From contig NC_063168.1 in assembly GCF_023159225.1 (NCBI RefSeq), positions 52,431,398-52,495,397 of the forward strand: a stretch of DNA of 64,000 nt, written 5' to 3'. Shown in pieces: positions 10,465 through 20,783 of this stretch (the stretch's first letter is position 1; each line of letters opens with the position of its first letter). The notes beneath the pieces were generated by a model, which saw only the letters and a list, made by a program, of their open reading frames with translations, made no database searches and was not told the origin of the DNA. This DNA is from Perognathus longimembris pacificus (lineage: Eukaryota; Chordata; Mammalia; Rodentia; Heteromyidae). The translations under genes were made by a program, and so were the position numbers.

Positions 10465-11003
10465 TGTAGGGAATGGCTATGCCTTTAAGAGGGGATGGCT
10501 GGCTCTAGCCCATCCCACCTCCTTCCAGTTTCAACCGGAAGAGAAGCCAAGCCAGCCCCTGCCTCTCAGCGGCGAGCACGTGTGCCACCACGGCGCCAGA
10601 GACCCCAGAGGCCCAGTCCTTGGGGGGCTGTGGTCTCCACCCATAGAGGAAGTTCCATGACATCACCATGATGGACAGTTCACTAGCCAATCGTTAATAC
10701 CCAGTCAGTCCCTCCTCTTCCTGCCGCCATTACTGTTATATAAACCCCACCCTTGAATAAAATCCTTTGGAAGCCGGTAGACCATCGGGCGGCTCCCCCG
10801 GGATCTCCGTGTGAGTGTCGTCTCTTGAGCTTGAGGGAGGCTGGGGATGTGCGGGGAATTTCGGCAGCCCTAACTCAGCTCAGCTTAGCCCGACAGGGAC
10901 ACACTCTGTCCTCCCGCCGGCGGGAGAAGCGCGCAGAGCCGACTGTCCCCACAATTGGAGGCTTGGCATCTCCCCAGGGAAAACGTGGAGATTAAGCCCG
11001 ACA
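10465..11003 (+). repeat. ERV 3' LTR
   Basis: Colinear with the 5' LTR, with scattered substitutions and a few indels near 10905-10950. AATAAA at 10756-10761. Followed by the target duplication atagat. Confidence 0.88.
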
Positions 11004-11692
11004 ATAGATAACCCAGAAATAAATCATGCCAGAAATAAAACAACAGAGCCATCTGATTTGGACAAAGGAGCCAAAGATGTATGTTAGAGAAAAGACAGTC
11101 TCTTCAACAAATAATGTTGGGAAACTGGATATCCATATGTAAACAAACTAAACTGTCTCTCACCCTGTACAAAAATCAATGCAAAATAGATCAAAGATTT
11201 CAGTGTAAGGGGGGAAGGTGGGGGAAAAATGAGGGAGGAGGTAACAATTTGGATAAGAAATACACTCACTGCCTTACATATGAAACTGTAACCCCTTTGT
11301 ACATCACTTTGATAATAAGTAAATAAATTAATTAATTTAAAATGTTTTAGTGTAAGACCTGAAACCTTGAAACTACTATAGGAAAAGGTAGGGGAAACAC
11401 TTAAAGATACAGCTACAGACAGCTATTTTTTTTAATAGGACTTCGATTGCCCAGAAATACAAGTAAGAATTAACAAATGGACTTGATCAAATTAAGAAGC
11501 CTCTGCACATCAAAGGAAACAATTGCCAGAGTGAAGATATGGCTTATAAACCAGAGACAAATCTTTGCAAGGTATATATCAAATATAGGATTAGTGGGCA
11601 AATGAACAATTTTCAGAAGAAGAATATAAATGGTCAATAAAAACTCCAACATCTTTAGCATGAATACAAAAAATGCAAATCCAAACAACACT
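11004..11692 (+). mobile_element. Same old L1, continuing right of ERV
   Basis: ORF2 text resumes exactly where the left part stopped (aacccagaaataaatcatgcc) and runs to about 11690. It is interrupted at 11210-11348 by a short L1 3'-end insertion. Confidence 0.85.
11210..11348 (+). mobile_element. Very short 5'-truncated L1 3' end nested in the old L1
   Basis: G-rich stretch, then aactgtaacccctttgtacatc and an AT-rich tail; the same 3'-UTR end is seen at 15170-15310 and 43630-43710. Flanked by the 8-bp duplication agtgtaag (11202-11209, 11349-11356). Confidence 0.75.
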
Positions 11693-11693
11693 G

Positions 11694-12195
11694 CGGGCTA
11701 GGAATGTGGCTTAGTGGTACAGTGCTTGCCTAGCATTCATGAAGCCCTGGGTTCAATTCCTCTGTACTACATAAATAGAAAAAGCCAGATGTAGCCCTGT
11801 GGCTCAAGTAGTAGAGTGCTTAGCCTTGAGTAAACGAAGCTCAAAGCTCAGAGACAGTGCCCAGGACCTGAGTTCAAGCCCCAGGACTTCCAAAACAAAA
11901 ACCAAAAACATTGAGATTTCATTTCATCTCAAAATGGCCATCATCAAGATAACAAACCAAGAACCATCACTGGTCGTTCATCCCTATAATTCTAGCTACT
12001 CTGGGAGGCTGAGATCTGAAGAACCTGTTTGGAAGCCAGCCAGGGCAGAAAATACAAGAGACTGTATTTCCATTTACCCAGCAAAAATTGGAACTGAAAG
12101 CATGGCTGGAGTTAAGAGGTACAATGCTAGCTAGTTTTAAGCAAAAAAGCCAAGCTCCTGCTTAAGACCTTAAGATCAAACTTCAGTACTAAAAT
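11694..12195 (+). repeat. Family A SINE, then family B SINE
   Basis: Family A at 11694-11900 with extra bases in its 3' module (tcaaagctcaga); family B at 11955-12195. Both interrupt the old L1. Confidence 0.85.
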
Positions 12196-12224
12196 GGGGG
12201 GGGGGGGCAAGGGAGGGGGAAGAT

Positions 12225-12830
12225 AACCAAATGCCAGAGAAAATGAAGGGTGTGATGGTAAGAGGGGGGAATATTATTGGTGTGAATGTAAATTAGTGTT
12301 GTTATTATGGAAATAGATGTGGAAATTGCTAAATACCTAAAAATACAATGACCTTATGATCCTGCTATACCACTCTTAGACATATATCCAAAAGAGTCCA
12401 AGCCAAGATAGAATAGACATACCTGTACACTCAGGTTAATCACAGTAGTATTCACACTAACCACACTATAGAATCAGCCTAGGTATCAAACAACTGACAA
12501 ATATATACGAAAAATGTGGCGTGTATACAATGGAGTATTATTCAGCCATAGAGAATGCAATTGTTATTTGTAGGAAAATGGGTGAAGCCAGATAAGTGAA
12601 GCTCAAAAAGCCAAATATTTCATGTTTTCTTTCATATGTAAAAATCTAGACTTGAAATGATAATAGTTGGACCTTGAGTGTAAGAAGGAGACTGGTGGGA
12701 GGAACTAGGGAAAGAAGAGGGTATTGAGGGGTATTAACATGATTGAAATAGTTAGATAATAAAACCCATTAAATGCTGTTTGAAAAGGGGGGAGGAGAAA
12801 GGAAGATTATGAGTATTACAGAGGGTGTGA
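12225..12830 (+). mobile_element. Old L1, ORF2 end and 3' UTR
   Basis: L1 ORF2 C-terminal and 3' sequence (tatgatcctgctataccact near 12355; caatggagtattattcagcc near 12528), separated from the upstream part by a family A and a family B SINE. Confidence 0.75.
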
Positions 12831-12904
12831 ATTTGATCAAAGTATGTCATATGAATCTATGGGAATATTACAATGAAACCTCTTTTGAGCAATTAATTTT
12901 TTAA

Positions 12905-13240
12905 TTAGTCATGGAGCTTGAACCTGGGATCTAGGTGCTGTCTCTGAGCTCTTTTTGCCCAAGGACAGCACTCTACCACTTTGAGCCACCACGCCACTTG
13001 GAGATAAGAGTCTCACAGGACTTTCCTCCCAGGCTAGCTTTGAACCATGATCCTCATATCTCAGCCTTCAGAGTAGCTAGGATTACAAATGTGAGTCACC
13101 AGTGCCTAGTAGTGCAATTAATTTATGCTAATGAAAAGTTACATATGGGGGGGGGGTAGCTCAATGGCAAAATACTTGCCTAAACAATGCAATGTCCTAG
13201 GTTTGATCCCCAGTACTCCAAAAGAAAGAAAGAAATATAG
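12905..13240. repeat. Antisense family B SINE, then old sense ID monomer
   Basis: 12905-13112 reads family B on the - strand; 13150-13240 is a tRNA-like monomer ending in an aaagaaagaaa tail. Confidence 0.8.
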
Positions 13241-13311
13241 AAAGACAGACAGATGGATGGATAGGAGGAAGGAAGGAACAAAAATATAGCTAAAAAGTTA
13301 CATCTAAAAAA

Positions 13312-13737
13312 TTAATCTGGGCACCTGTGGCTCTTGCCAGTAATCCTAGCTACTCAAGAGGCTGAAATCTGAAAATCTAATTTTAAAACCAACCTGGGGG
13401 GCTGGGAATGTGGCCTAGTGGTAAAGTGCTTGTTTTGTAAACATGAAGCCCTGGGTTCGATTCCTCGGCACCACATATATATAAAAAAAAAAGTGGGAAG
13501 TGGCACTGTGGCTCAAGTGACAGAGTGCTAGCCTTGAGCAAAAAGAAGCCGGGGACAGTGCTCAGGCCCTGAGTTGAAGCCCCAGGACTGGCAACAAAAA
13601 CAAAACCAAACAAACAAAAACCAACCTGGGCAGGAAAAATCTCTTATTTCCAATTAACCACAAAAAGCCAGAAGTGGAGCTGTGACTTAAGTGGCAGAGC
13701 ACTAGACTTGAACAAAGGAACTCAGGGACAATGCCCA
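13312..13737 (+). repeat. Family B SINE split by a family A SINE, then by the twin-primed L1
   Basis: B1-like half from 13312; family A at 13399-13612 with duplication aaccaacctggg at both ends. The family B 3' module continues to 13737 and its last part appears after the L1 at 15314-15358. Confidence 0.85.
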
Positions 13738-14518
13738 AAAGTGGGGTTGCTGGGTCATAGGGGAGCTCTATACGGAGCTCTATGTTTAGCCTTTTGAGGA
13801 AGCTCCATATTGCTTTCCAGAGTGGTTGGACAGTTTACACTACCACAACAGTGTACGGGTTCCCTTCTGGCCACATCCCTGCCAGCATCTGTTGTTATTA
13901 GTTTTCTTGATAATGGACATTCTTACTGGGGTGAGGTGGAATCTCAGTGTTGTTTTGTTTTGCATTTCTTTTATGGCCAGAGATGTTGAGCACTTCCTCA
14001 TGTACCTCTTGGCCATTCTCATTTCCACTTCTGAGAATTCTTTCTTAGAGTCTTTGGCCCACTTATTATTAATGGGGCAGTTTTTTTTTCTGAGAATTTG
14101 TTTTGGGGGAACTTACTTTTTTGAGTTCTAAGTAAAATATCTTGATATGAGGCTCTTGTCTGTTGTATGGCCAGTGAAGATCTTCTCCCAATCTGTGGGC
14201 TATTTATTTTGCAACTTATGTCCTTTGCCATGCAGAAGCTCTGCAGTTTGATACAATCCCATTTGTCCAGCCTTTCTTTGATTAGTTGTGTTTCTGGGTC
14301 ATTATTAAGAAAGTTTCTACCTATGCCAAAGAGCCCTAGTGTTTCTCCTATTCCTTCCTGCAATGTTTCCAAAGTATCTGCTTTTACCTCGAAGTCTTTG
14401 ATCCATTTGGAATTTATTCTGATGCAGGGTGATATATAAGGGTCTAGCTTAATTTTTCATTGGTGTTTAACCAATTTTGCTAGCCACCATTTATTGAAGA
14501 GGCTGTCTTTCTTCCATC
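13738..14518 (-). mobile_element. Twin-primed L1, inverted 5' part
   Basis: Reverse-strand L1 ORF2 C-terminal sequence. The frame on - covering 14372-14019 reads typical L1 ORF2. In L1 sense it ends ...gacccagcaacccc at 13738 and continues at 14519 in the opposite orientation. Confidence 0.82.
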
Positions 14519-15312
14519 CTATTCACAAACAAGGGCACACTAAAAGTACCAGGACAACCATGTTCATTGCAGCATTATTTACTCTAGCTAAAAAATGGAA
14601 CCAACCCAGATGCCCCTCAGTAGATGAACGGATCAAGAAATTGTGGTATATATACACAATGGAATTCTATGCTGCTATGAGAAAGAATGACATTGCCCCA
14701 TTCATAAGGAAATGGAAAGACCCAAAGAAACAAACTCTATAGTTCCCTCATTGGTAATAATTAGTATATGTATAGAATAGTTCTAGCAGATGATCACAAT
14801 AGCTCAATAGTTATGTACATATGGTCACATAAGATGATGCTAAGTGAAATGAGCTCCAAGATATGGAAACAAGTGGGTCATTATTGTTGTTATTTTGAAC
14901 ATATTATGTGAATTTTTTTCTATCTTCCCTAAGGGTTAGCCCCTGTTGTCACTGTACTTGATTTTGGTAACCTGGGTAATATATATATTGTGAATTTTTT
15001 TCTATCTTCCCTAAGGTTTAGCCCCTGTTGTCACTGTACTTGATTTTGGTAACCTGAATTAGGGAAGGGAAAGGAAGGGAAACACCAAAATGGTGAGACA
15101 AAGGGTAAAAGGAGAACCAATGCAACAACAGTACTTATAAGACAATATATTGTAAACTAACAGTATAACTTGGGGGGAGGAATTGGGGAGGAGGGAAGGT
15201 GGGAGAAAAATAAGGGAGAAGGTAACAAGTTTGACAAGAAATGTACCTTATGTATGTAACTGTGACTCCTCTATTCATATCACTTTGGCAATAAAAATTA
15301 AAACAATAAAAA
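14519..15312 (+). mobile_element. Twin-primed L1, 3' part
   Basis: Sense L1 3' sequence: ttcattgcagcattatttac, gaaccaacccagatgcccct, then 3' UTR and an A-rich tail. Flanks gaactcagggacaatgccc (13718) and gaactcaaggatagcaccc (15314) are a diverged target duplication within a family B SINE. Confidence 0.82.
14907..15056 (+). repeat. 82-bp-period direct duplication in the L1 3' UTR
   Basis: The ~68-bp block beginning tgtgaatttttttctatctt occurs at 14907-14974 and again at 14989-15056, almost unchanged, separated by gtaatatatatat. Confidence 0.9.
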
Positions 15313-15313
15313 A

Positions 15314-15358
15314 GAACTCAAGGATAGCACCCAGGCCCCGAGTTCAAGCCTCAGTCCC

Positions 15359-15402
<44 letters not shown>
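15314..15402 (+). repeat. End of the split family B SINE and (CA)n
   Basis: gagttcaagcctcagtccc followed by about 40 bp of CA. Confidence 0.85.
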
Positions 15403-15404
<2 letters not shown>

Positions 15405-15524
15405 GTTGTGAGCTGATAAAGACTAGAAACCCAACTCTGAGGAAACAGGCTACTGTAATAGCCTTAGAGAGAAAAGGAGGCTATGGTTTTATGAAACAGG
15501 AATTAGGCATTGAAGGATCAATTG

Positions 15525-15970
15525 GAAGGACTTGGGGTATGGCTCAAGAGGTAGAAGGCTTGGACAAGAGCAAGGCCCTAATTTTAATCCCAAGCACAGT
15601 GTTCTCTACACTAAAGAATCAATAATTCAAATGGTGAAATAAGTTCTTTTTAGAAGGCTTGGGTAGCAGAATGGATTTAATTGAAGATACATTAGTGAAG
15701 TGGAAGGTAAGACTGGAAACTTTATCAGAATTGAAACAAAGAAAACATTTACAAGACTGGAAAATAGATACAAAATGCTAATGCCAGTTTAATAAGAATT
15801 CCTGCTGGTGTGGTGGTGCACACCTGTAATCCCAACACTTCAGGTGAGGGGGAAAAGAGGTTGAGACGGTCAATAGTGATATACAGGCCAGCCTGGGTCA
15901 CACAGGGAGAACAGGTTGGTAAGTAAACAGATAAAGTGATCCAGAAGGAAAGAAAGAAAGAAAGAGGGGA
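15525..15970 (+). repeat. Old ID monomer and B1 element
   Basis: 15525-15610 tRNA-like; 15800-15970 B1 with gtggtgcacacctgtaatcc and a gaaagaaag tail. Confidence 0.75.
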
Positions 15971-16379
15971 GGACACAATATTTGAATAAATAGCCCCCCA
16001 ATTCTCAGGGCCAAAGAAAATGCGTTAGAATCCCCTACCACTCCCAACTTCCACTAGGAAGTCTTTCTACTCGCCAGATCTTTTCTTTCACAGTACTGTC
16101 CATTTTAGCGTTGATTACTCACCAGACACTGAGTATCTAAAGCATGAAAACCACTGGGAAAGCAATCCTTAAGTGCCCATTAAGCAGGGCAGGAAATGTA
16201 ACCATACAAGAACCTTTGAAAGGTTCAATTTTCTTTTGAATATTGTAAACAAACAAACAACCTCAGAGATGGGTACTGTCTGGCACCAAAAGGGAAAATG
16301 AAGACCAAGAAGCTGTCATAACAGCGGATGAACGGCAGAATGGGGGCTAGGATGCAGACCTCCTGATTCCCTAACCGGG
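15971..16379. other. Unique sequence upstream of the CpG island
   Basis: No repeat or coding exon recognised. A good reverse-strand donor-like site (CTG|gtgagt near 16120) could mark an unproven MORN2 exon. Confidence 0.35.
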
Positions 16380-16517
16380 GGCTCGCGGCACCCCGGCCCC
16401 ACCTGCCAAGGTTAAGCTCCTCCCGGGCAGGAGTCGACCAGGCCCAGCTCTGACTCCACGCCAGCTCTATGTCAAGGCGCCCTTCCCTGCCACGGCCTCG
16501 GGTGGCGGGACACTCAC

Positions 16518-16620
16518 ACGACGGAGAGGTGGAGGAGAGACTTTGGGGACTCAGCGTTTCCCCCTGGCCCGCCAGCTTGGCGGCCTAGCGGGAACCCAGC
16601 GAGAGCGACACTGCCAGGGG
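16518..16620 (-). other. MORN2: Probable MORN2 first exon (5' UTR), 3' boundary only
   Basis: On the reverse strand, in the CpG-rich promoter, a strong donor CGT|gtgagt ends an apparently non-coding first exon at 16518. The upstream limit is arbitrary. No ATG lies in the reverse-strand stretch 16620-16518, which fits an untranslated exon. Assignment to MORN2 rests on the head-to-head gene order known in human and on the two MORN2 exons further along the same strand. Confidence 0.5.
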
Positions 16621-16627
16621 CGACTCG

Positions 16628-16641
16628 GTTGCCGGGGCAAC
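16628..16641. promoter_or_regulatory. RFX X-box palindrome
   Basis: GTTGCCGGGGCAAC: two perfect GTTGCC half-sites in inverted orientation separated by two bases, matching the RFX-factor X-box consensus. A third half-site-like GGCAAC follows directly at 16644-16649. Binding itself is inferred. Confidence 0.72.
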
Positions 16642-16654
16642 CGGGCAACCTCTC

Positions 16655-16664
16655 ACCCGGAAGT
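16655..16664 (+). promoter_or_regulatory. ETS/GABPA-type site
   Basis: ACCCGGAAGT, one base from the ACCGGAAGT core bound by ETS factors such as GABPA, which is common in TATA-less bidirectional promoters. Confidence 0.55.
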
Positions 16665-16677
16665 AGATATGACAGGA

Positions 16678-16686
16678 GCCAATCAG
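16678..16686 (+). promoter_or_regulatory. CCAAT box (NF-Y type)
   Basis: GCCAATCAG fits the NF-Y consensus and lies about 60 bp upstream of the first DHX57 exon 1 donor candidate. Confidence 0.6.
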
Positions 16687-16689
16687 AAG

Positions 16690-16834
16690 AAGCGCTGGGG
16701 CTGTGCGGCGGCAGCGGGGGAGGCCCCCGCCGTGCCGCTCCAGGTGAGATCCAAGGCCGAGGCCAGTTGGGACCCCTGACTCTTGGGGTTACCACCACCA
16801 CATCGCTGCCCGGAGAAGCAACTCTGCGAGCCAG
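16690..16834 (+). other. DHX57: DHX57 non-coding exon 1 (start uncertain)
   Basis: A GC-rich 5' UTR exon ending at CCAG|gtatgt (16834). A second strong donor, CCAG|gtgaga, ends at 16743, so exon 1 may have two alternative ends. No start codon is needed here because translation begins in exon 2. The 5' end cannot be fixed from sequence. Confidence 0.5.
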
Positions 16835-17599
16835 GTATGTCCTCCCGTCCCGCGGACCACCGGCGTGCGCGTGGCCTGCTGTCGCTGCCTCCCTCCCTGC
16901 GTCTGCTGCGGCCAGCATCTGAGGAACAGCGGCCCCCGGGAGTCCCAGCCTGTGGGCCTGGGGCCCGAGAATCCAGACCCCGAAACCAGGCCTAATGGCC
17001 TGCCCGCCATCTGCAAGGATGGAATTCAGGCTCGGAGGGGGTTGGATCGGAGGGGCGCAGGCTTGTTTCCTGTCTGTGTCTCCTGTACGGATCGTGGAGT
17101 TCCTTCGAGGGGGAGGAGGCTGGAGACGAGGTGTGCCGGAAGACAGGTCCCCTGCCTGGGTATCTGAGTGGAGGTGGATGGTAATTGTGGCCCGGTTTTT
17201 TGTTGTTGTTTTTCTCCTCCTAGATGAGAGGTGGGTGTGTTCAGCATTTCAGAGCTCAGCGTTTTCTTTGGTGATGCTGTACGTGGGAGCCAAACTTGGA
17301 TGTAAAACAAAAGATACTCTCAGAGCCAAACTTGGGTCCCAGTGTTCATGGTGAAGAAAGATGGAATCTTTCCTGGCTGGATGGAATAGGATAGTGGAAT
17401 CTTAACTCGACGAGTTATATAATCGAATGTTTATGCCTTGGAAAACGTCTGTGGAGAAAGGTTTTGGATATACCACTAAAGCCAGCCAGGTTTCGATTAA
17501 AATTTAATGAGTGCAAATCTCAGCTCTGGTTGTAATGGTAACGTTTCCAGGGTTGATGTAAGACAAATGGTTTTACATCAATAACAGTGCCTTCTTGCT

Positions 17600-17702
17600 T
17601 TTTTTTTTCTTTTTGTCTTTTCTTTTTTGGCACTGGGGATTCAAACCCAGGACATTGCACCTGCTAGGCAAGTGCTTTGCCACTGAGCTACATCCCAGCC
17701 CC
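17600..17702 (-). repeat. ID-like monomeric SINE
   Basis: tRNA-like half only, with antisense T-rich tail. Duplication gccttcttgctttt near 17589 and 17703. Confidence 0.88.
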
Positions 17703-18290
17703 GCCTTCTTGCTTTTTGCCTGTTTCTCAATACAGGAATTTAACCTGGGTAGGGTCGTTTCTGAGATGAAGTTTCGATGTATTTAACTTGCATATCCTTT
17801 CCTTTTTGGTTTTTTTTTTCTTTTAGAAATAATAGGTAATTGTTGATGCACAACTTTACAGAATTCAGTTTGCAATTTGTCTAGCCAAGGCCTAGAAGCA
17901 ATGAGAATTCAGTTTGTCACAGTGTTTCCATCATCTGTTAAACTTTTAATGACCCTAACTTTTTTGGTGTGAGCATATGTAGTGCTTTGCCTCTCCTCCA
18001 CCAAAAGAAAAAAAAAAACTCCTAATTTGACTTCTTGCTTAAGATGTTCTAATCTTGTGGGTATCTGAAGTCAGGTAAACATTGTAAAGGTGCGTTTAAA
18101 AAGTTTAGGAGGTATGCTAATCATGTTTTCTGTATTTGTGATGATTTTCCATCTTAGGTTCTTACCAGCCACAGAGAAATTGCCCTCTCAGGATTAGCTA
18201 ATGAACATGCCTTTTATATGTAAACCAAGCAATCCCTGGATTGCTGGGTCCCAGGGTCAGTGCCCCAATCCAGTCTAAGTTACACTCCAA

Positions 18291-18503
18291 TTTTTTTTTT
18301 TTTTTTTTTTTTGGCCAGTCCTGGGGCTTGGACTCAGGGCCTGAGCACTGTCCCTGGCTTCTTTTTCTCAAGGCTAGCACTCTGCCACTTGAGCTACAGC
18401 ACCACTTCTGGCCGTTTTCTGTATACATGGTGCTGGGGAATTGAACCCAGGGCCTCATGTATTCGAGGCAAGCACTCTTGCCACTGGGCCATATCCCCAG
18501 CCT
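18291..18503 (-). repeat. Family A SINE
   Basis: Antisense, full length. Duplication ttacactccaatttt on both sides. Confidence 0.93.
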
Positions 18504-18974
18504 TACACTCCAATTTTATTATGTTTCTTCCTGAAAAAAAATGTGGAGCCTCATACCATACAGCCAGTGCCAGTCCTAATGCCCTCCAGCTTACTGGAGT
18601 TATTCTAGCTTGCAAGTCCTAAACAGTGTACACTGTCCTGTCTTTCTTGAGGTATCCCCAAGAAGGGATGAGACCTGATCTAAGCAAAGATTCTCAGATG
18701 TCCTAAATTTAAATACAAGGGTTGGAGGGTGGTGATTGTGAGGGTATACAGGAATTCAATTACCAAAGACATTTTTATGCTGAAATCATAATTTATATCC
18801 CACAAACAGAAGACCACCATAGCCAAAGTGTTCTATTGTTGTATACCTTGGCTATTGTAAGTAATAGCTGATCTTGTAGTCCCATCTCAGTTATTACTCA
18901 AAATGTAAGTACTAATTTTTTTAAATGTCTACATCTTCCTTTATTTCTGTCTGTGTAAATGAGAGACAGACAGA

Positions 18975-19445
18975 CAAAAACTGGGGCTTGAACTCAGGAC
19001 CTTGTACCCTCATTCAGCCTTTTTTTTGTTGTTGTTATCCCCTCCCTTATTTTTATTTTTTTAGTTTTTAGTTTTTGTCCAGTCCTGGGCTTGGACTCAG
19101 GGCCTGAGCACTGTCCCTGGCTTCCTTTTGCTCAAGGCTAGCACTCTGCCACTTGAATCACAGCGCCACTTCTGGCCGTTTTCTGTATATGTGGTGCTGG
19201 GGAATTGAACCCAGGGCCTCATGTATACGAGGCAAGCTCTCTTGCCATTAGGCCATATCCCCAGCCCCTCATTCAGCCTTTTCTCTTATGACTGGCACTC
19301 TGTTAATTGAAAGCCATGTTTCTAGTTACAACTTTTTGCTGGTTAATTGGAAATAAATGTCCCTCAGATTTGCCTGCCTCCTGGCTTCAAACCTCAGATC
19401 TCATTGTCCTGAGTAGCTACAGTTTTAGGTGTGAGTCACCTGGCT
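18975..19445 (-). repeat. Family B SINE split by a family A SINE
   Basis: Antisense family B. The family A copy at 19030-19266 separates it, with the duplication ctcattcagccttttt at its edges. Confidence 0.85.
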
Positions 19446-19707
19446 TCCCTTCATTTCCAGCAGTTGTTGGTTCATATATTTTGGTGCCCTGTTATTAGAT
19501 GCATATATGTTTATGCTTGTTATATATTCTACCTAGATTGACACCTGTATCCTAAAAGCATTGTTTTTCTTTCATCTTTAGTAACATTTTTGCATTGAAG
19601 TTTATCTTGTCTGATAACAGAACCACTCTCCCTTTCTTGTGGCTTCTATTTACATGATTCATCATTTTCTATCCTTTTGCTTTTCATGTATTTGTATCTT
19701 TTTCTTT

Positions 19708-19917
19708 TTCTTTTTTTTTTTTTTTGGCCAGTCCTGGGGCTTGAACTCAGGGCCTGAGCACTCTCCCTGAGCTTCTTTTTGCTCAAGGGGAGCACTCTAC
19801 CACTTGAGTCACTGGGCCACTTCCGGCTTTTTCTATATATGTGGTGCTGAAGAATCAAACCCAGGGCTTCATGTATATGAGGTGAATACTTTACCACTAG
19901 GCCATATTCCTAGCCCC
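19708..19917 (-). repeat. Family A SINE
   Basis: Antisense. Flanking tgtatcttt / tgcatcttt words fit a target duplication. Confidence 0.9.
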
Positions 19918-20039
19918 TGCATCTTTGAATTTACAATATTTTCTTCTCTATTTGTGTGTGTAGTGTATGGTATAGTAGTTGAACTGCATGAAGGCTTTTA
20001 CTTGTTAGGCAGGCCATCTATAACTTAAGCCATTCCTAT

Positions 20040-20280
20040 AGCTCATTTTGCTCTGCTTATTTTTGCAGTAGAACCTTATCTTCTGCCTGGGTCAGTCTAG
20101 ACCACAGTCCTCACATTTACACTTCATGCTATAGCTGAAGTAACAGGTATGCACTATCATGCCCATCATTTTCTTTTGAAGTAGAGTCTTGAGAACTTTT
20201 TTGCCTGGAATTGCAGTCTGCCTGATTTCGGCTTCTTATCTAGCTGGGATGACAGGCCTCCACAACCATGCTAGCTATTG
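20040..20280 (-). repeat. B1-type SINE remnant
   Basis: Antisense B1-like text (cagctgggatgacaggc) without the family B tail; degenerate. Confidence 0.55.
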
Positions 20281-20337
20281 ATTGAGATGAGAGCTTGAGG
20301 CTGACCAAGGTTTTATGATTTCAACATTGCTATTTGT

Positions 20338-20529
20338 TGGGCTGGGAATGTGGCTTAGTAGCCTAGTATGCATGAAGTCCTGGGTTCGATTCCTCAGTAC
20401 CACATAAACAGAAAAAGCAGAAGTGGTGCTGTGGTTCAAGTGATAGAATGCTAGCCTTGAGCAAAAAGCTCAGAAACATCACACAGGCCCTGAGTTCAAG
20501 CTGCAGGACTGGCAAAAAAAAAAAAAAAG
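20338..20529 (+). repeat. Family A SINE
   Basis: Sense with a short deletion in the tRNA-like half. Confidence 0.88.
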
Positions 20530-20783
20530 GTACAACATTGCCATATATAATCATTTTCTTAACCCAGTGCTACAATGCTTCCACTCATCTTCTGTGTGCA
20601 AATATTTTACACAGATACTATATGACAATAGGTTAAAGTCCCAATGTTACATCATGTACATATTTATACAACTGCTTTTTAAACAGGGAAAAAAAGAAGG
20701 AAATGTATACTAGAGAAACTCACTAAATACTAGCCTTCAACTTGTAAGTTTTTATAAAGCAATTCCCATATTTCACCTAAACT

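Larger units (their letters stand above)
5237..11003 (+). mobile_element. Class II (betaretrovirus-like) endogenous retrovirus, non-autonomous provirus
   Basis: Two direct LTRs of about 540 bp (5237-5777 and 10465-11003), both TG...CA, are flanked by the 6-bp duplication atagat (5231-5236 and 11004-11009). A primer-binding site follows the 5' LTR and a polypurine tract precedes the 3' LTR. The 4.7-kb interior has no long open frame and no recognisable protease or polymerase, so it cannot encode its own replication. Two SINEs of family A (7047-7268, 7853-8060), a degenerate family B copy and a TG repeat lie inside. It is inserted in an older L1, whose ORF2 reads on at both sides. By eye the LTRs differ at roughly 35-40 positions, so it is not a recent insertion. 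Confidence 0.88.
16380..17170. promoter_or_regulatory. CpG-island bidirectional promoter of MORN2 and DHX57
   Basis: A GC- and CpG-rich block unlike the AT-rich surroundings, with no TATA box. It lies between the MORN2 donor on - and the DHX57 exon 1 donors on +. It contains an X-box palindrome, an ETS site and a CCAAT box within 60 bp (listed separately). The architecture is that of a housekeeping bidirectional promoter. Confidence 0.8.

Noticed and set aside
13826..14131. 101-codon plus-strand frame
   Set aside because: Antisense of L1 ORF2 in the inverted part of a twin-primed L1.
16514..16922. 134-codon minus-strand and overlapping plus-strand frames in the CpG island
   Set aside because: CpG-island composition lacks stops. 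The frames cross the promoter and both genes' first-exon donors; no homology recognised.
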